The notes: a model not told the origin generated them from the sequence alone. Numbered from the stretch's first letter, positions 29,539 through 38,336 are shown. The stretch is 64,000 bases of DNA from Candidatus Babelota bacterium (GCA_013286795.1 JABDFA010000002.1:55929-119928); one strand, 5' to 3'. Made by a program: numbers and translations.

Positions 29539-30330
29539 TTAACATAAAATTATATTTTTTGATTTTACAATTTCCAGCAATTCACTATCAAGTTTAATTT
29601 GATAATTGCTTTCTAAAATTTGTACTTTTTCAACAAAAGTCTTTTTGCACATAACTTTCAAACATTCCAAAGATCTTTTGGTAATTTTTTGCAAAACTAT
29701 TAACTCAATTTTTGTATGTCCAAACTTTTTATTTAAATGTGGTATTAAAGTAAATTCGGGCCAAGTCAAAGATCTTGAAAACATACCAGAATCTATTAGC
29801 TTAATTTTGCCTGATTCATAAACTATTTTAATCGAGTTGTTTTTTGAACAAATTTCTTCTGTGCTATCTGGTATACTTTGCATTTTCATAAAAAAACAAA
29901 ATATTATTAAAATTATAGTAAAGCTAATTGTGGATCTTTTTAAGCTATTTAAATATTTATTTTGAATAACTATTAAGACAGTAACAGGAACAAATAAAAG
30001 AAAAAGGGGTGGGACCTTAACAAAGCTAATCATCCATTTGTAAGAACCTAATTTAATCGCCTTTAACCATACTGAATTAATTTTTTCAAAAAAATAAATT
30101 ATGATACCATTAGGTATACAAAATATTTCTGTAAAAAAAATTAAAGAAGATAAAAAAATAAATAAAACTAGAGCTGGAGTAAAAATCATATTTCCTACAA
30201 CCGTTAGTAGAGATATTGACATTCCCCAATGTATCAGTATAGGAAGTGAAATTAAAGATAAGAAAAGTTGAAACTGAAAGGATTTCAATAGCCAAAATTT
30301 TATCTTACTCAAAATTTTATTTAATTGCAT
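29539..30330 (-). CDS. ComEC/Rec2-like membrane protein, truncated and degenerate
   Basis: The N-terminal 140 residues are hydrophobic and resemble part of the ComEC competence domain (LFLSLISLPILIHWGMSIS, then GNMIFTPALVLFIF). The C-terminal 100 residues resemble the ComEC metallo-beta-lactamase start: GKIKLIDSGMF followed by LIPHLNKKFGHTKIELIVL. In functional ComEC the next motif is SHxDxDH; here it reads QKITKRSL, so metal ligands are gone. At 263 residues it is about a third of normal length. It is likely a relic or a repurposed protein. Confidence 0.5.
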   Translation of the reverse strand: MQLNKILSKIKFWLLKSFQFQLFLSLISLPILIHWGMSISLLTVVGNMIFTPALVLFIFLSSLIFFTEIFCIPNGIIIYFFEKINSVWLKAIKLGSYKWMISFVKVPPLFLLFVPVTVLIVIQNKYLNSLKRSTISFTIILIIFCFFMKMQSIPDSTEEICSKNNSIKIVYESGKIKLIDSGMFSRSLTWPEFTLIPHLNKKFGHTKIELIVLQKITKRSLECLKVMCKKTFVEKVQILESNYQIKLDSELLEIVKSKNIILC

Positions 30331-30360
30331 ATTAAAAATCTTATTCTTATTCTCACCAAA

Positions 30361-31131
30361 ATGTTAGCATATAGAATTATGATTATATCAAACAAAAGAA
30401 TAATTAGCATTCTATTAATACTTTACTTTAATTTATCAGCTATAGATTTAGATAAAGATAAAGAACAGGCAGAATTATTAACTCTTGTAAAAAAACTTGA
30501 AAATTTTGATTTAGAGCATGCATGGTCATTTGCTGCTTTTTACAACTATATAGTATCCTCAAATTTTAAAATGGCTGAAGAAACCATAGATTCAATTGTA
30601 TTTTCGGCAGAAAAATATATCACATATTATATTAAATGCTTCGAACTTGCAAAAGATTTACAATCAAAAAAAATATATTTATTAGAGCTTAAAAAAGTTG
30701 TTATTAAAATCAGCGTTCACTATAATGTTTTATTAAAATTAACATCTATTAAATCCAATAAATATCTTGATGACGTAGACAAAAAAATAGGACACTATTC
30801 TAGGTCATTTAGCGAAGTTGATCAAATATTAATAGAAAGAGAAATACATTCATTTTTGATAAACTACTGCTCAAAACTAAAAAATGTACATCATTTCTTT
30901 TATTATTTTGAAGTTTGGCATTTCCTATATTGGATAGGATATAGCCTACAACTTATAAAGTTAAATTGCAGCAATTTAACTGTCGCCAATATTGGAGAGC
31001 GTTTAAAAGCAATAAAAAATGGTGTCAAAATATTAAATGATATATGTTTAACACAATATTTTAGTTATCTAATAGATGAATATATTAATATAAAGAGAGA
31101 TAATGAAAAAAGAATTAAACAAATTACTTAA
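30361..31131 (+). CDS. Hypothetical secreted helical protein, 256 aa
   Basis: Not recognised. A hydrophobic segment near the start (IISILLILYFNLSAID) suggests export. The rest is helical and rich in Lys, Ile and Tyr, with aromatic clusters (HHFFYYFEVWHFLYWIGYSL). Start choice is uncertain: ATG at 30361 or 30379, neither with a good ribosome-binding site. The last 29 bp overlap the start of the transketolase gene, implying coupling. It is divergent from the ComEC-like relic, with little space for promoters. Confidence 0.6.
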   Translation: MLAYRIMIISNKRIISILLILYFNLSAIDLDKDKEQAELLTLVKKLENFDLEHAWSFAAFYNYIVSSNFKMAEETIDSIVFSAEKYITYYIKCFELAKDLQSKKIYLLELKKVVIKISVHYNVLLKLTSIKSNKYLDDVDKKIGHYSRSFSEVDQILIEREIHSFLINYCSKLKNVHHFFYYFEVWHFLYWIGYSLQLIKLNCSNLTVANIGERLKAIKNGVKILNDICLTQYFSYLIDEYINIKRDNEKRIKQIT

Positions 31132-32974
31132 TTACAAGGCGTATAAACTTCGTTATTTATCTATAATATCAACAACTCAAGCCGGCTCGGGACATCCTAC
31201 ATCATGCCTTTCTGCTGCAGACATAGTGGCCGTTCTATTTTTTTATGCAATGCAATATGATCCAAAAAACCCAGCTAACTTAAATAATGATAAATTTATA
31301 TTATCAAAGGGCCATGCAGCTCCGTTACTCTATGCAGCTTGGCAACAAGCAGGACTTATCTCACAAGAAGAATTACTAAGTTTAAGAAAATTTGATTCTG
31401 TTTTAGAAGGACATCCTACTCCAAGATTTTCCGGTACACAGGTAGCTACAGGTTCTTTAGGACAAGGTCTTTCTTATGGTGCAGGAATGGCATTAAGCGC
31501 CAAACTAGATCAAAAAGATTTTTACACTTATGTACTCCTGGGAGATTCAGAAATATCAGAAGGTCAAAATTGGGAGGCCGCTGAAATAGCTGCCTTTTAC
31601 AAACTTGATAATTTAATAGCGATTATAGATGTTAATCGCTTAGGGCAAACGGGTCAAACCATGCAAGGCTGGAATGTTGAAAATTATGCAAGAAAATTTG
31701 AAGCCTTTGGCTGGAGTACTATAATCATAGATGGTCATAATATTGAACAAATTGCATCAGCTTTAGATAAAGCCAGAAATGAAAAAAATAATAAGCCAAT
31801 AATTATCATTGCAAAAACTATTAAAGGTTTTGGTGTTTCTAGCGTCGAAGACAAAAATGGTTTTCATGGCGTTGCCTTCCCAAAAGAAAAACTAGAACAA
31901 ATTTTACAGGAATTAAAATCAAGATTCCCAGAAAGCTCTGAGTATAACGATAATTATAACTGGACACCTAAATTACCAAAACTACCCGAGCGCGTTCGTC
32001 CTGAAGAATACGAACGTCTTACTTTACCGGATCCAGAATTCAAATTAGATCAAAAATTAGCAACACGTAAAGCATACGGACAAGCTTTAGTAGCTTTAGA
32101 TAAAGTTTGTCCTAATTTATTAGTTTTAGATGCTGAAGTAAAGAATTCTACTTTTGCACAAACATTAGATGAAAAAGATCCAAAAAAATTTATTCAATGT
32201 TTTATTGCAGAACAGAATATGATCAGTATGGCCGTAGGATTATATACACAAGATAAAATTACATACTCTTCAACTTTTAGCGCATTTTTAAGTCGAGCTT
32301 TTGATCAAATTCGTATGGCAGCTATTTCAAGAGCAAGTTTAAGAATTTGTGGTTCACATTGTGGTGTTTCTATAGGTCAAGATGGTCCTTCTCAAATGGG
32401 GCTTGAAGATATTGCAATGATGCGTACAATTGAAAATTCAATTATTTTTTATCCATCTGACGCCGTAAGCACTTATAAAATCGTAGAAAACATGGCAAAC
32501 TACAATTCCGGAATATCATATTTGCGTACAACTAGATCAGATACTCCTTTAATTTACAATAACACTGAAAAGTTTGTCATTGGCGGCTGCAAAGTTTTAA
32601 AAAGCAGTAAAAACGATGTTGCTTGTGTAGTGGCTGCAGGTATAACCTTACATGAAGCTTTAAAAGCTTATAAATTACTTGCACAAGAAAATATCTATAT
32701 TTGCATAATTGATCTTTACTGTGTAAAACCTTTAGATTCAAAAACGCTTTTAGAATTCGGCAAAAAATCTGGAAACAGAATAATTACCGTAGAAGATCAC
32801 TATCTTGAGGGCGGTCTTGGAGAAGCTGTTTCTTATGAATTACGCCATTCTGGCATTAAAATCGACTGCCTTGCTGTCACCAAACTACCACGATCCGGCA
32901 CTATGGAAGAACTTCTTAATTTTGAAGGCATAAGTGCTGAAAGTATAATTGATAAAATAAAGACTGAGAAATAG
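31103..32974 (+). CDS. tkt: Transketolase (short, metazoan-like type)
   Basis: Thiamine-diphosphate enzyme moving two-carbon units between sugar phosphates. At 623 residues it is shorter than E. coli-type enzymes and equals human TKT. Visible features: AGSGHPTS, SKGHAAPLLYAA, the GDSEISEGQNWEA ThDP motif near residue 150, TRKAYGQAL at the start of the pyrimidine domain, AEQNMISMAVG (catalytic Glu), and GSHCGVSIGQDGPSQMGLED. The wording follows the animal-type clade closely. It can supply xylulose 5-phosphate to the phosphoketolase at 51.9 kb. GAGAG precedes the ATG. Confidence 0.96.
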   Translation: MKKELNKLLNYKAYKLRYLSIISTTQAGSGHPTSCLSAADIVAVLFFYAMQYDPKNPANLNNDKFILSKGHAAPLLYAAWQQAGLISQEELLSLRKFDSVLEGHPTPRFSGTQVATGSLGQGLSYGAGMALSAKLDQKDFYTYVLLGDSEISEGQNWEAAEIAAFYKLDNLIAIIDVNRLGQTGQTMQGWNVENYARKFEAFGWSTIIIDGHNIEQIASALDKARNEKNNKPIIIIAKTIKGFGVSSVEDKNGFHGVAFPKEKLEQILQELKSRFPESSEYNDNYNWTPKLPKLPERVRPEEYERLTLPDPEFKLDQKLATRKAYGQALVALDKVCPNLLVLDAEVKNSTFAQTLDEKDPKKFIQCFIAEQNMISMAVGLYTQDKITYSSTFSAFLSRAFDQIRMAAISRASLRICGSHCGVSIGQDGPSQMGLEDIAMMRTIENSIIFYPSDAVSTYKIVENMANYNSGISYLRTTRSDTPLIYNNTEKFVIGGCKVLKSSKNDVACVVAAGITLHEALKAYKLLAQENIYICIIDLYCVKPLDSKTLLEFGKKSGNRIITVEDHYLEGGLGEAVSYELRHSGIKIDCLAVTKLPRSGTMEELLNFEGISAESIIDKIKTEK

Positions 32975-33037
32975 AAACTGGAACTTTCTTTTTAGTTATC
33001 CAAATAATGCAAATTCAAAATCAAAAATTACTAAAAT

Positions 33038-33154
33038 CCGTTCGTGGTGAGTGTTTTTGCGCTAGCAAAAATGTATCGAACCATGAATTCAAATTAAAAA
33101 ATATTAGAACGTTCATGGATTCGATATGCCCTACGGGCTACTCACCACGAACGG
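33038..33154. repeat. Dispersed inverted-arm repeat, opposite orientation
   Basis: CCGTTCGTGGTGAGT to ACTCACCACGAACGG, like 29053-29169 but inverted: the hairpin (TTTTTGCGCTAGCAAAAA) is on the left here and the GCCC(T/A)(A/T)GGGC hairpin on the right. It lies between tkt and the small secreted cluster. Confidence 0.85.
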
Positions 33155-33204
33155 GATTTAATATTTATTAATTTAGCTGATATACAGCTTTATGTTAATT
33201 AAAA

Positions 33205-33235
33205 TAAAAACTGGGACTTTTTAGATCCCAGTTAA
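33205..33235 (-). terminator. Rho-independent terminator of gene 33257-33568
   Basis: On the minus strand the stem AACTGGGA/TCCCAGTT closes a short loop and is followed by TTTTTATTTT. An identical stem lies at 33624-33654, so the terminator was duplicated with the gene. Confidence 0.85.
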
Positions 33236-33256
33236 TTTATTTGAAACAGGTAAGAA

Positions 33257-33568
33257 TTAGTTACCGTTGCTGCTTCCACCATTTAATAATGATGGATCAC
33301 TCTCCATTCTAGTCCCTTTATGTTTTCTTCTGCTACCATTACTTTTCTTACCATTTTTTTGCTTAGCTTTTCCTTTTTTTATTCCTTCGTCATTATAACC
33401 ATCATCATAGTATCCTTTCATTTCTGCCTGGCTTGCTGCTTCATCAGAATTAGTTCCGTTAGCTACAAGGGCTGCTTCATCATCTTGACTATTATAAGTC
33501 GTGTTCTTAGCGCTCAACAAACTTGAAACACAAAGAACAGTTAAAGTTAGCAATAATTGCTTTTTCAT
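33257..33568 (-). CDS. Small secreted protein, paralogue D1
   Basis: A 103-residue exported protein. Signal peptide (KKQLLLTLTVLCVSSLLSA), then an acidic part (QDDEAALVANGTNSDEAASQ) with YYDDGYNDEG, then a basic low-complexity segment (KKGKAKQKNGKKSNGSRRKH) and the end TRMESDPSLLNGGSS. AAGGAG precedes the ATG. D1 and D2 share signal peptide, YNDG motif and the GGSS tail. No domain is recognised; the bipolar charge and disorder suit an effector or surface-binding role, which is speculation. Confidence 0.75.
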   Translation of the reverse strand: MKKQLLLTLTVLCVSSLLSAKNTTYNSQDDEAALVANGTNSDEAASQAEMKGYYDDGYNDEGIKKGKAKQKNGKKSNGSRRKHKGTRMESDPSLLNGGSSNGN

Positions 33569-33623
33569 AATAGACTCCTTCTTTAATTATTATTAAAAAA
33601 TACACAATACAATTTCTTATAAA

Positions 33624-33654
33624 TAAAAACTGGGACTTTTTAGATCCCAGTTAA
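33624..33654 (-). terminator. Rho-independent terminator of gene 33676-33981
   Basis: Same stem as at 33205-33235 (AACTGGGATCT...GTCCCAGTT, then a T-rich tail on the minus strand). Confidence 0.85.
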
Positions 33655-33675
33655 TTTGTAAGAAACAATTAAAAA

Positions 33676-33981
33676 TTAATAATTGCTGCTTCCGCCACTA
33701 GGCAACTTTGATGGCTGATTTTCCATTCTAGATCCTAGATTCTTTCTGCTACTACTTGAATACTGGCTATTACCATTCTTGCTTCTTTTAGATGTTTTTG
33801 TTTCTGTATTTTTTGCTTTATCATTAGAACCATCATTATAGCCTTCATTATACCAATATTCACAATCTCCTTGATAATCTGCTTCTTTTTTATCAGTTCC
33901 TGTTGCTAGATAATCCTTCGTATCAGCATTCAAACCTGAAACACAAAGAACAGTTAAAACTAGTAATAATTGCTTTTTCAT
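33676..33981 (-). CDS. Small secreted protein, paralogue D2
   Basis: A 101-residue paralogue of D1. Signal peptide (KKQLLLVLTVLCVSGLNAD), YWYNEGYNDGSNDKAK centre, basic/serine segment (SKRSKNGNSQYSSSSRKN) and the tail SRMENQPSKLPSGGSSNY. The ATG at 33981 follows GAAGGAG; an upstream start is not supported. Low complexity and no known domain. Confidence 0.75.
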   Translation of the reverse strand: MKKQLLLVLTVLCVSGLNADTKDYLATGTDKKEADYQGDCEYWYNEGYNDGSNDKAKNTETKTSKRSKNGNSQYSSSSRKNLGSRMENQPSKLPSGGSSNY

Positions 33982-34030
33982 AATACACTCCTTCTTTATT
34001 ATTAAAATATACACACAATACAATTTCTAT

Positions 34031-34399
34031 TTAATTAGGTACAGTTACATTTCTAGTATAAGTAGAACCAGATCTTGGTCCACTTCTATAAGTCATTCTG
34101 CGTCGTTCTGTTCTAGTTGCAGGTTTATTAGATTTAGTTTGTTTGGCCTGAGTACCAGTTGTTTCAGCAGAAGTGGCTTCACTATATGCAGGGGGTGCAT
34201 ATGAGGCTGAACTGTCTAAAATTTCCTTATTTTCTTTGCTAGAATAACTTGGCTTCATAACTGAATAATCATCCGACATAGCTTCTTCATATGTAGGAGG
34301 TTCAGTCTCCATAGAACCTGTATAAACAGCCTTAGATTCAGAATTCAATGGATTAAATAAACCAAAAACAGATAACGTTAACAAATATAACTTCTTCAT
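34031..34399 (-). CDS. Small secreted protein with two PPxY motifs
   Basis: The 122-residue protein has a signal peptide (KKLYLLTLSVFGLFNPLNS) and then two copies of a PPxY motif in acidic context: PPTYEEA at 34-40 and PPAYSEA at 69-75. In eukaryotes and viruses PPxY binds WW domains of NEDD4-type ubiquitin ligases. A basic, Arg/Thr-rich end follows (TERRRMTYRSGPRSGS). The start at 34399 is set by GAAGGAG. It lies in a cluster of four small exported proteins. Host WW-domain binding is inferred from the motif. Confidence 0.8.
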   Translation of the reverse strand: MKKLYLLTLSVFGLFNPLNSESKAVYTGSMETEPPTYEEAMSDDYSVMKPSYSSKENKEILDSSASYAPPAYSEATSAETTGTQAKQTKSNKPATRTERRRMTYRSGPRSGSTYTRNVTVPN

Positions 34400-34465
34400 A
34401 ATTACTCCTTCGTTAAAAAACAAAATATAACTCAAAACACATTATCAAAAATTTTTTATCAATGT

Positions 34466-34711
34466 CTATAGTCCCCCACCTCTTGAACCACTTAAAGCAC
34501 CCCATCCTGATAATCCTTCAGAACTCATACTCATTTGTTGCGCATGAGCCGATACATTTTTACGAGCCAGTATACCTTCTTTGTGTTTTTTAATGTCTTT
34601 TTTATCAACTTCTTGTTGCTGTGTAGCTTCATCATAAATATCTGTATCACTTAACACTATGAAACAATTTGTCATGAGTACACAAAGAATCAAAAACATT
34701 ACTTTCTTCAT
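34466..34711 (-). CDS. Small secreted protein, 81 aa
   Basis: Signal peptide (KKVMFLILCVLMTNCFIVL) with a cysteine at the possible cleavage site, then an acidic and lysine-rich part (EVDKKDIKKHKEGILARK) and a Gly/Ser tail (LSGWGALSGSRGGGL). A lipoprotein is possible but the lipobox is poor. AAGGAG precedes the ATG. It is the first gene of the small secreted cluster running to 33257. Confidence 0.7.
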   Translation of the reverse strand: MKKVMFLILCVLMTNCFIVLSDTDIYDEATQQQEVDKKDIKKHKEGILARKNVSAHAQQMSMSSEGLSGWGALSGSRGGGL

Positions 34712-34961
34712 AAAATTCTCCTTATTTAAGTCTTATAAACATTATAACTGATATAGAAGCCATAAATCAACAATATTTTCTATGTGAAATTAAAAGCCAA
34801 CTTTCCCAGGTTTAGATATAGACCAGGCACCCATTATTTTAATCAAAAACAAGCCAGATTAATACAGAATGTAATTATTTGCCAAAGACTGTTTAAAACC
34901 ATTTTTAAAATCTGTTATTTTTGAATTAGAGTCATAGTTTTAGTAATTTTTAGGTAATAAA

Positions 34962-36149
34962 ATGGCTAGGTTAAAGATTATTTTGCTTTTATTTCTTTTA
35001 TTTTTTACAAACAAATCTTGTCCAAATCAAGAAAACATTGTTTGGTTAAACGTTTTTGTTCATGGAATAATCAAAGTTCCTTTTTATTTAAGTGACTATA
35101 GGGCAATAATCAATAACAAAGTAGAAGGTTCAAAATATTATTATGCAGCGCAATATCTAAGAGAAAGTAGCGATTTTTACTTAAATCAACCAATGCAGGA
35201 GATTGGTTTACATAAAATTGACCTTGATGACAAATATGAAAGTTATAAAGGTAATGGAGCACTTGCTGTTTCATTAATACATGAAGAACAATATAAAGAT
35301 TTATCTCAAGAGAAAAATCTTTACTATACTTTTGGTTGGTCAGGATTATTAAGCAGGTTACACAGAGAAGAAGAAGCTAAAGATTTATATCATGATCTTC
35401 TAAATGAAGTAGAAAAACTCAGTAAGGAAGGGTTTTCACCAAAAGTACGAATTATAGCTTGGAGCCATGGTGGCAATCTTAGTTTAAATATGACCAATAT
35501 TTGTGACAATAAATATGATTTTTATGTAGATGAACTAATTATGCTGGGTACTCCCATTCAAAAAGAAACAGATGTTCTAACTGATAGCCCACTTTTTAAA
35601 AAAATTTACAACTTTTATTCTATGTCAGATATTGCCCAAAAAGTTGATTGGATCTCTACGCAATATTTATTTTGCCATAGGAGATTTTTAGATAGAAGAG
35701 ATTTTTGTGTACCAGATAAAATTGTACAAATTCAAACAAGGGTTACAAATACAGAATTTGATTGCAAGGGAAGAATAAAAAGAGCTTATCATATGGATCC
35801 CAAACACAATGAATTATGGAAATTTAATTGGGTAGATTCAAAACAATATAGAAATAAGTTTCCTCTTTGTCCATTTCCTTTAGTAGCATTTATACCAACT
35901 ATTATCAATACTATTAATACCTGTTGTAGCACATCCAATAATTTAATTCTGGATTTAAAACCTACTCTAGGATTAATGTCTTTAGAAGATTTTGATTGCA
36001 AGGATCAGTATATTTTCCCATTTATGTGTTGTGAAGAAATGGAGGAATTTCAGCAATTAGTTGATTATCTTGAACCATGCTATTTTACCAAAAAAGATAA
36101 GGCTGCTTTAGTTAAAAACGCCATGTTATATGCAGTAGAACAGATATAA
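34962..36149 (+). CDS. Secreted alpha/beta-hydrolase, lipase-like
   Basis: Signal peptide (LKIILLLFLLFFTNKSCP) followed by a hydrolase-like core: VFVHGI near residue 33 (oxyanion strand), then IIAWSHGGNLSLNM about residue 165, a nucleophile elbow of the AxSxG type, then ELIMLGTPI and YSMSDIAQKVD (candidate acid) and HMDPKHNELW (candidate His). The order suits a Ser-Asp-His triad. Several cysteines lie in the C-terminal half (ICDNKYDF, TCCSTS, MCCEE). Substrate unknown; lipid or ester hydrolysis outside the cytoplasm is inferred. Confidence 0.72.
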   Translation: MARLKIILLLFLLFFTNKSCPNQENIVWLNVFVHGIIKVPFYLSDYRAIINNKVEGSKYYYAAQYLRESSDFYLNQPMQEIGLHKIDLDDKYESYKGNGALAVSLIHEEQYKDLSQEKNLYYTFGWSGLLSRLHREEEAKDLYHDLLNEVEKLSKEGFSPKVRIIAWSHGGNLSLNMTNICDNKYDFYVDELIMLGTPIQKETDVLTDSPLFKKIYNFYSMSDIAQKVDWISTQYLFCHRRFLDRRDFCVPDKIVQIQTRVTNTEFDCKGRIKRAYHMDPKHNELWKFNWVDSKQYRNKFPLCPFPLVAFIPTIINTINTCCSTSNNLILDLKPTLGLMSLEDFDCKDQYIFPFMCCEEMEEFQQLVDYLEPCYFTKKDKAALVKNAMLYAVEQI

Positions 36150-36219
36150 TCCCAAAAACTTAAAATTATTCTCTTCCCATTAATACAACTGTCTGAGCTC
36201 AAAAAGAATATACTCCCCT

Positions 36220-36425
36220 CCGTTCGCCCTGAGCGACCTCTGAGCGAGCGTTTACGCGAGTCGAAGAGGGAGTCGAATGGGTAAAAAATTTAAGTAAATA
36301 TATTTTTTTAAATATTAAATTAAAAATAATATTTGGGATTTTATAAATTTGTTTTAAATATAGATAACCCATTCGACTCTGTTTTCGACTCCTTCGTCGC
36401 TCAAACATCGCTCAGGGCGAACGGG
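36220..36425. repeat. Paired inverted dispersed repeats with AT-rich spacer
   Basis: Left arm 36220-36281 (CCGTTCGCCCTGAGCG ... GTCGAATGGGT) and right arm 36367-36425 (ACCCATTCGACTC ... CGCTCAGGGCGAACGGG) are inverted around an AT-rich spacer of about 85 bp. The arms belong to the same family as those at 14383 and 54261. They fill most of the 345-bp gap between the hydrolase and tyrS. Confidence 0.85.
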
Positions 36426-36494
36426 TAAGGTGCAAAATTTATCTATAACAAATAAGAAAATTATTTTTTCATGTTAATTAAGAAGGCAGTTTAA

Positions 36495-37679
36495 CTAGCC
36501 CAGCTGGTAAATTCTGTGTTTACCGACCTTGACAGTCATTCCCTTGTGCCAACTAATTTTTTCCTTAAAATCAGTAATAGTTTGGTCATTGATTTTAATA
36601 GCGCCTTCAGATAATAATCTTTTTACTTCTGAAGACGTATTAATAGCTTTTAATAATCTCAATAGATCAACGATCCAAATAGGGTTCTCAGTTTCTTCTG
36701 GTAAATGAACTACCTGAGCAGAAGAATAATCTTTTTTTTGAAAAAGAGCCTCAAAAGTTTCCTGTGCTTGATTTGCTTCAGATAAGGACCAAAATTTGGA
36801 AATTATTCCATGGGCCATATTTTTTTTGGCAACCATAGGATTTGTGATATTTTTTTGCATATCTAATATTTCATTATCATTTTTATGTAATAAAAGCTTA
36901 AAATATTTCCAAATTAAAAAATCAGGTATAGACATTAATTTTCCAAAAGCATCATTTGGTTTTTCAGTCAAACCTATATAGTTACCTAAAGATTTTGACA
37001 TTTTAGCTGAACCATCCGTGCCTTCCAGCAATGGCATAGTAATAACAACTTGCGGAGTTTGGCCATATTTTTCTTGCAAATGCCTACCCATTATCAAATT
37101 AAAAGTCTGATCGGTCCCACCAAGTTCAACGTCTGCATTAAGAGCAACTGAATCATACCCTTGTAATAATGGATAAGTTAATTCATGCATACCAATAGGC
37201 TGATTATTTTTGATTCTGTTAGAAAAATCTTCTCTTTCAGTTAACTGAGATAATGTAGCTTTAGCACACAATTGCAACATTCCTTTGGTGCCAAGATTTT
37301 CCAACCATTGCGAATTGTAGCATACAGTAACTTTTTTCGGATCAAGAATTTTACTAACCTGATTAAAATATGTCATTGTATTGAATTCGATTTCTTTTTC
37401 AGTCAAAGGAGGTCTTGTTTTAGATTTGCCCGTTGGATCACCTATTAGTGCTGTAAAATTACCTATTAAAAAAATAACTTCGTGTCCAAGATCTTGAAAC
37501 AACTTCATTTTTTCAAGAACTACTGCATGGCCCAGATGTAAATCTGGTGATGTAGGATCGGCACCAAGTTTAATTTTTAACTTTTTTCCAGTAGAAAGTT
37601 TTTTTAGAAGATCTTCTTTTGGTAAAATCTGTGCCGTACCAGAATTTATTTTTTCAAAAATTTCATTTACAGAATTCAT
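36495..37679 (-). CDS. tyrS: Tyrosyl-tRNA synthetase
   Basis: Class I synthetase charging tRNA-Tyr. HLGH is at residues 48-51 after the [12 protein letters not shown] strand, KMSKS occurs as [14 protein letters not shown] near residue 225, and the C-terminal S4-like RNA-binding domain ([14 protein letters not shown]) ends the protein. The 394-residue length and [19 protein letters not shown] region fit the bacterial TyrRS of the shorter type. It is 9 bp downstream of the M50-like gene and probably cotranscribed with it. Confidence 0.97.
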   Translation of the reverse strand: MNSVNEIFEKINSGTAQILPKEDLLKKLSTGKKLKIKLGADPTSPDLHLGHAVVLEKMKLFQDLGHEVIFLIGNFTALIGDPTGKSKTRPPLTEKEIEFNTMTYFNQVSKILDPKKVTVCYNSQWLENLGTKGMLQLCAKATLSQLTEREDFSNRIKNNQPIGMHELTYPLLQGYDSVALNADVELGGTDQTFNLIMGRHLQEKYGQTPQVVITMPLLEGTDGSAKMSKSLGNYIGLTEKPNDAFGKLMSIPDFLIWKYFKLLLHKNDNEILDMQKNITNPMVAKKNMAHGIISKFWSLSEANQAQETFEALFQKKDYSSAQVVHLPEETENPIWIVDLLRLLKAINTSSEVKRLLSEGAIKINDQTITDFKEKISWHKGMTVKVGKHRIYQLG

Positions 37680-37688
37680 TATGACCTT

Positions 37689-38336
37689 TTATAAAAATAA
37701 TGAGTGTAAACATTTTAGTATGCTCATAGTGATAACATACACAAAACTATAAACAGAGTAAGTTATATAATTACCAAAAGCAATCATTATTACTATTGGC
37801 AGAGCAAAAATAAAAGTTTGAATCAAACCAGACTCTTCAGATAAATCCGGAACAAAATAATATACAAGAAATTCCACAAAAGAATTAATTAAATAAATTG
37901 CAGCAGAAACAAGATTTAGTAAAATAAATGAATTTAATATTAGTTGCACCATTTCAAGATGATGCTCTGTAAAAAAGAATTTTACTATTATCTGCATTAT
38001 AAAACTAAATACCAATACCATCATATGGGCCATTGATTTTGAATTAAATAATAAAAAAATCTTAAGATTTTTTCTTGGCTCATGAATATTATGTAAATTA
38101 ATAGGTAATTTTTTAGTAAGTATAAGTGGCAAAGATAAAATAAATGGCACAATAAAAAATATGTCTACATGCATATAAGGGTTAAGTGTCATGTAACCAT
38201 GATCTTTACCTGTAGAATCTCCAAGCTTATTTGCGACCCACGCTTCGAACCAACCAACAAAAGATGCGCTTGGTATATATGCTAATATAAATGTTATACT
38301 TTTTTGTAAAAAATGAACCGTTTCTAATGTAACCAT
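37689..38336 (-). CDS. Site-2-protease (M50)-like membrane protein lacking HExxH
   Basis: The 215-residue membrane protein aligns by eye with the rhomboid-unrelated M50 family of the YwhC type: AWVANKLGDSTGKDHG, then YMTLNPYMHVD, correspond to AWVAxKLGDPTAK..G and RLTLNPLxHxD, and KKLPINLHNIHEPRKN matches the K.vPvn...f.npk segment. The zinc-binding HExxH that should precede AWVA reads VGWFE, so the catalytic Glu and both His are gone. It keeps the NP..H.D ligand. It is a probable pseudo-protease. It lies upstream of tyrS. Confidence 0.65.
   Translation of the reverse strand: MVTLETVHFLQKSITFILAYIPSASFVGWFEAWVANKLGDSTGKDHGYMTLNPYMHVDIFFIVPFILSLPLILTKKLPINLHNIHEPRKNLKIFLLFNSKSMAHMMVLVFSFIMQIIVKFFFTEHHLEMVQLILNSFILLNLVSAAIYLINSFVEFLVYYFVPDLSEESGLIQTFIFALPIVIMIAFGNYITYSVYSFVYVITMSILKCLHSLFL

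Noticed and set aside
36199..36408. Minus-strand frame in the tyrS upstream gap
   Set aside because: It spans the inverted repeat arms and AT-rich spacer, has no ribosome-binding site and no protein-like composition.
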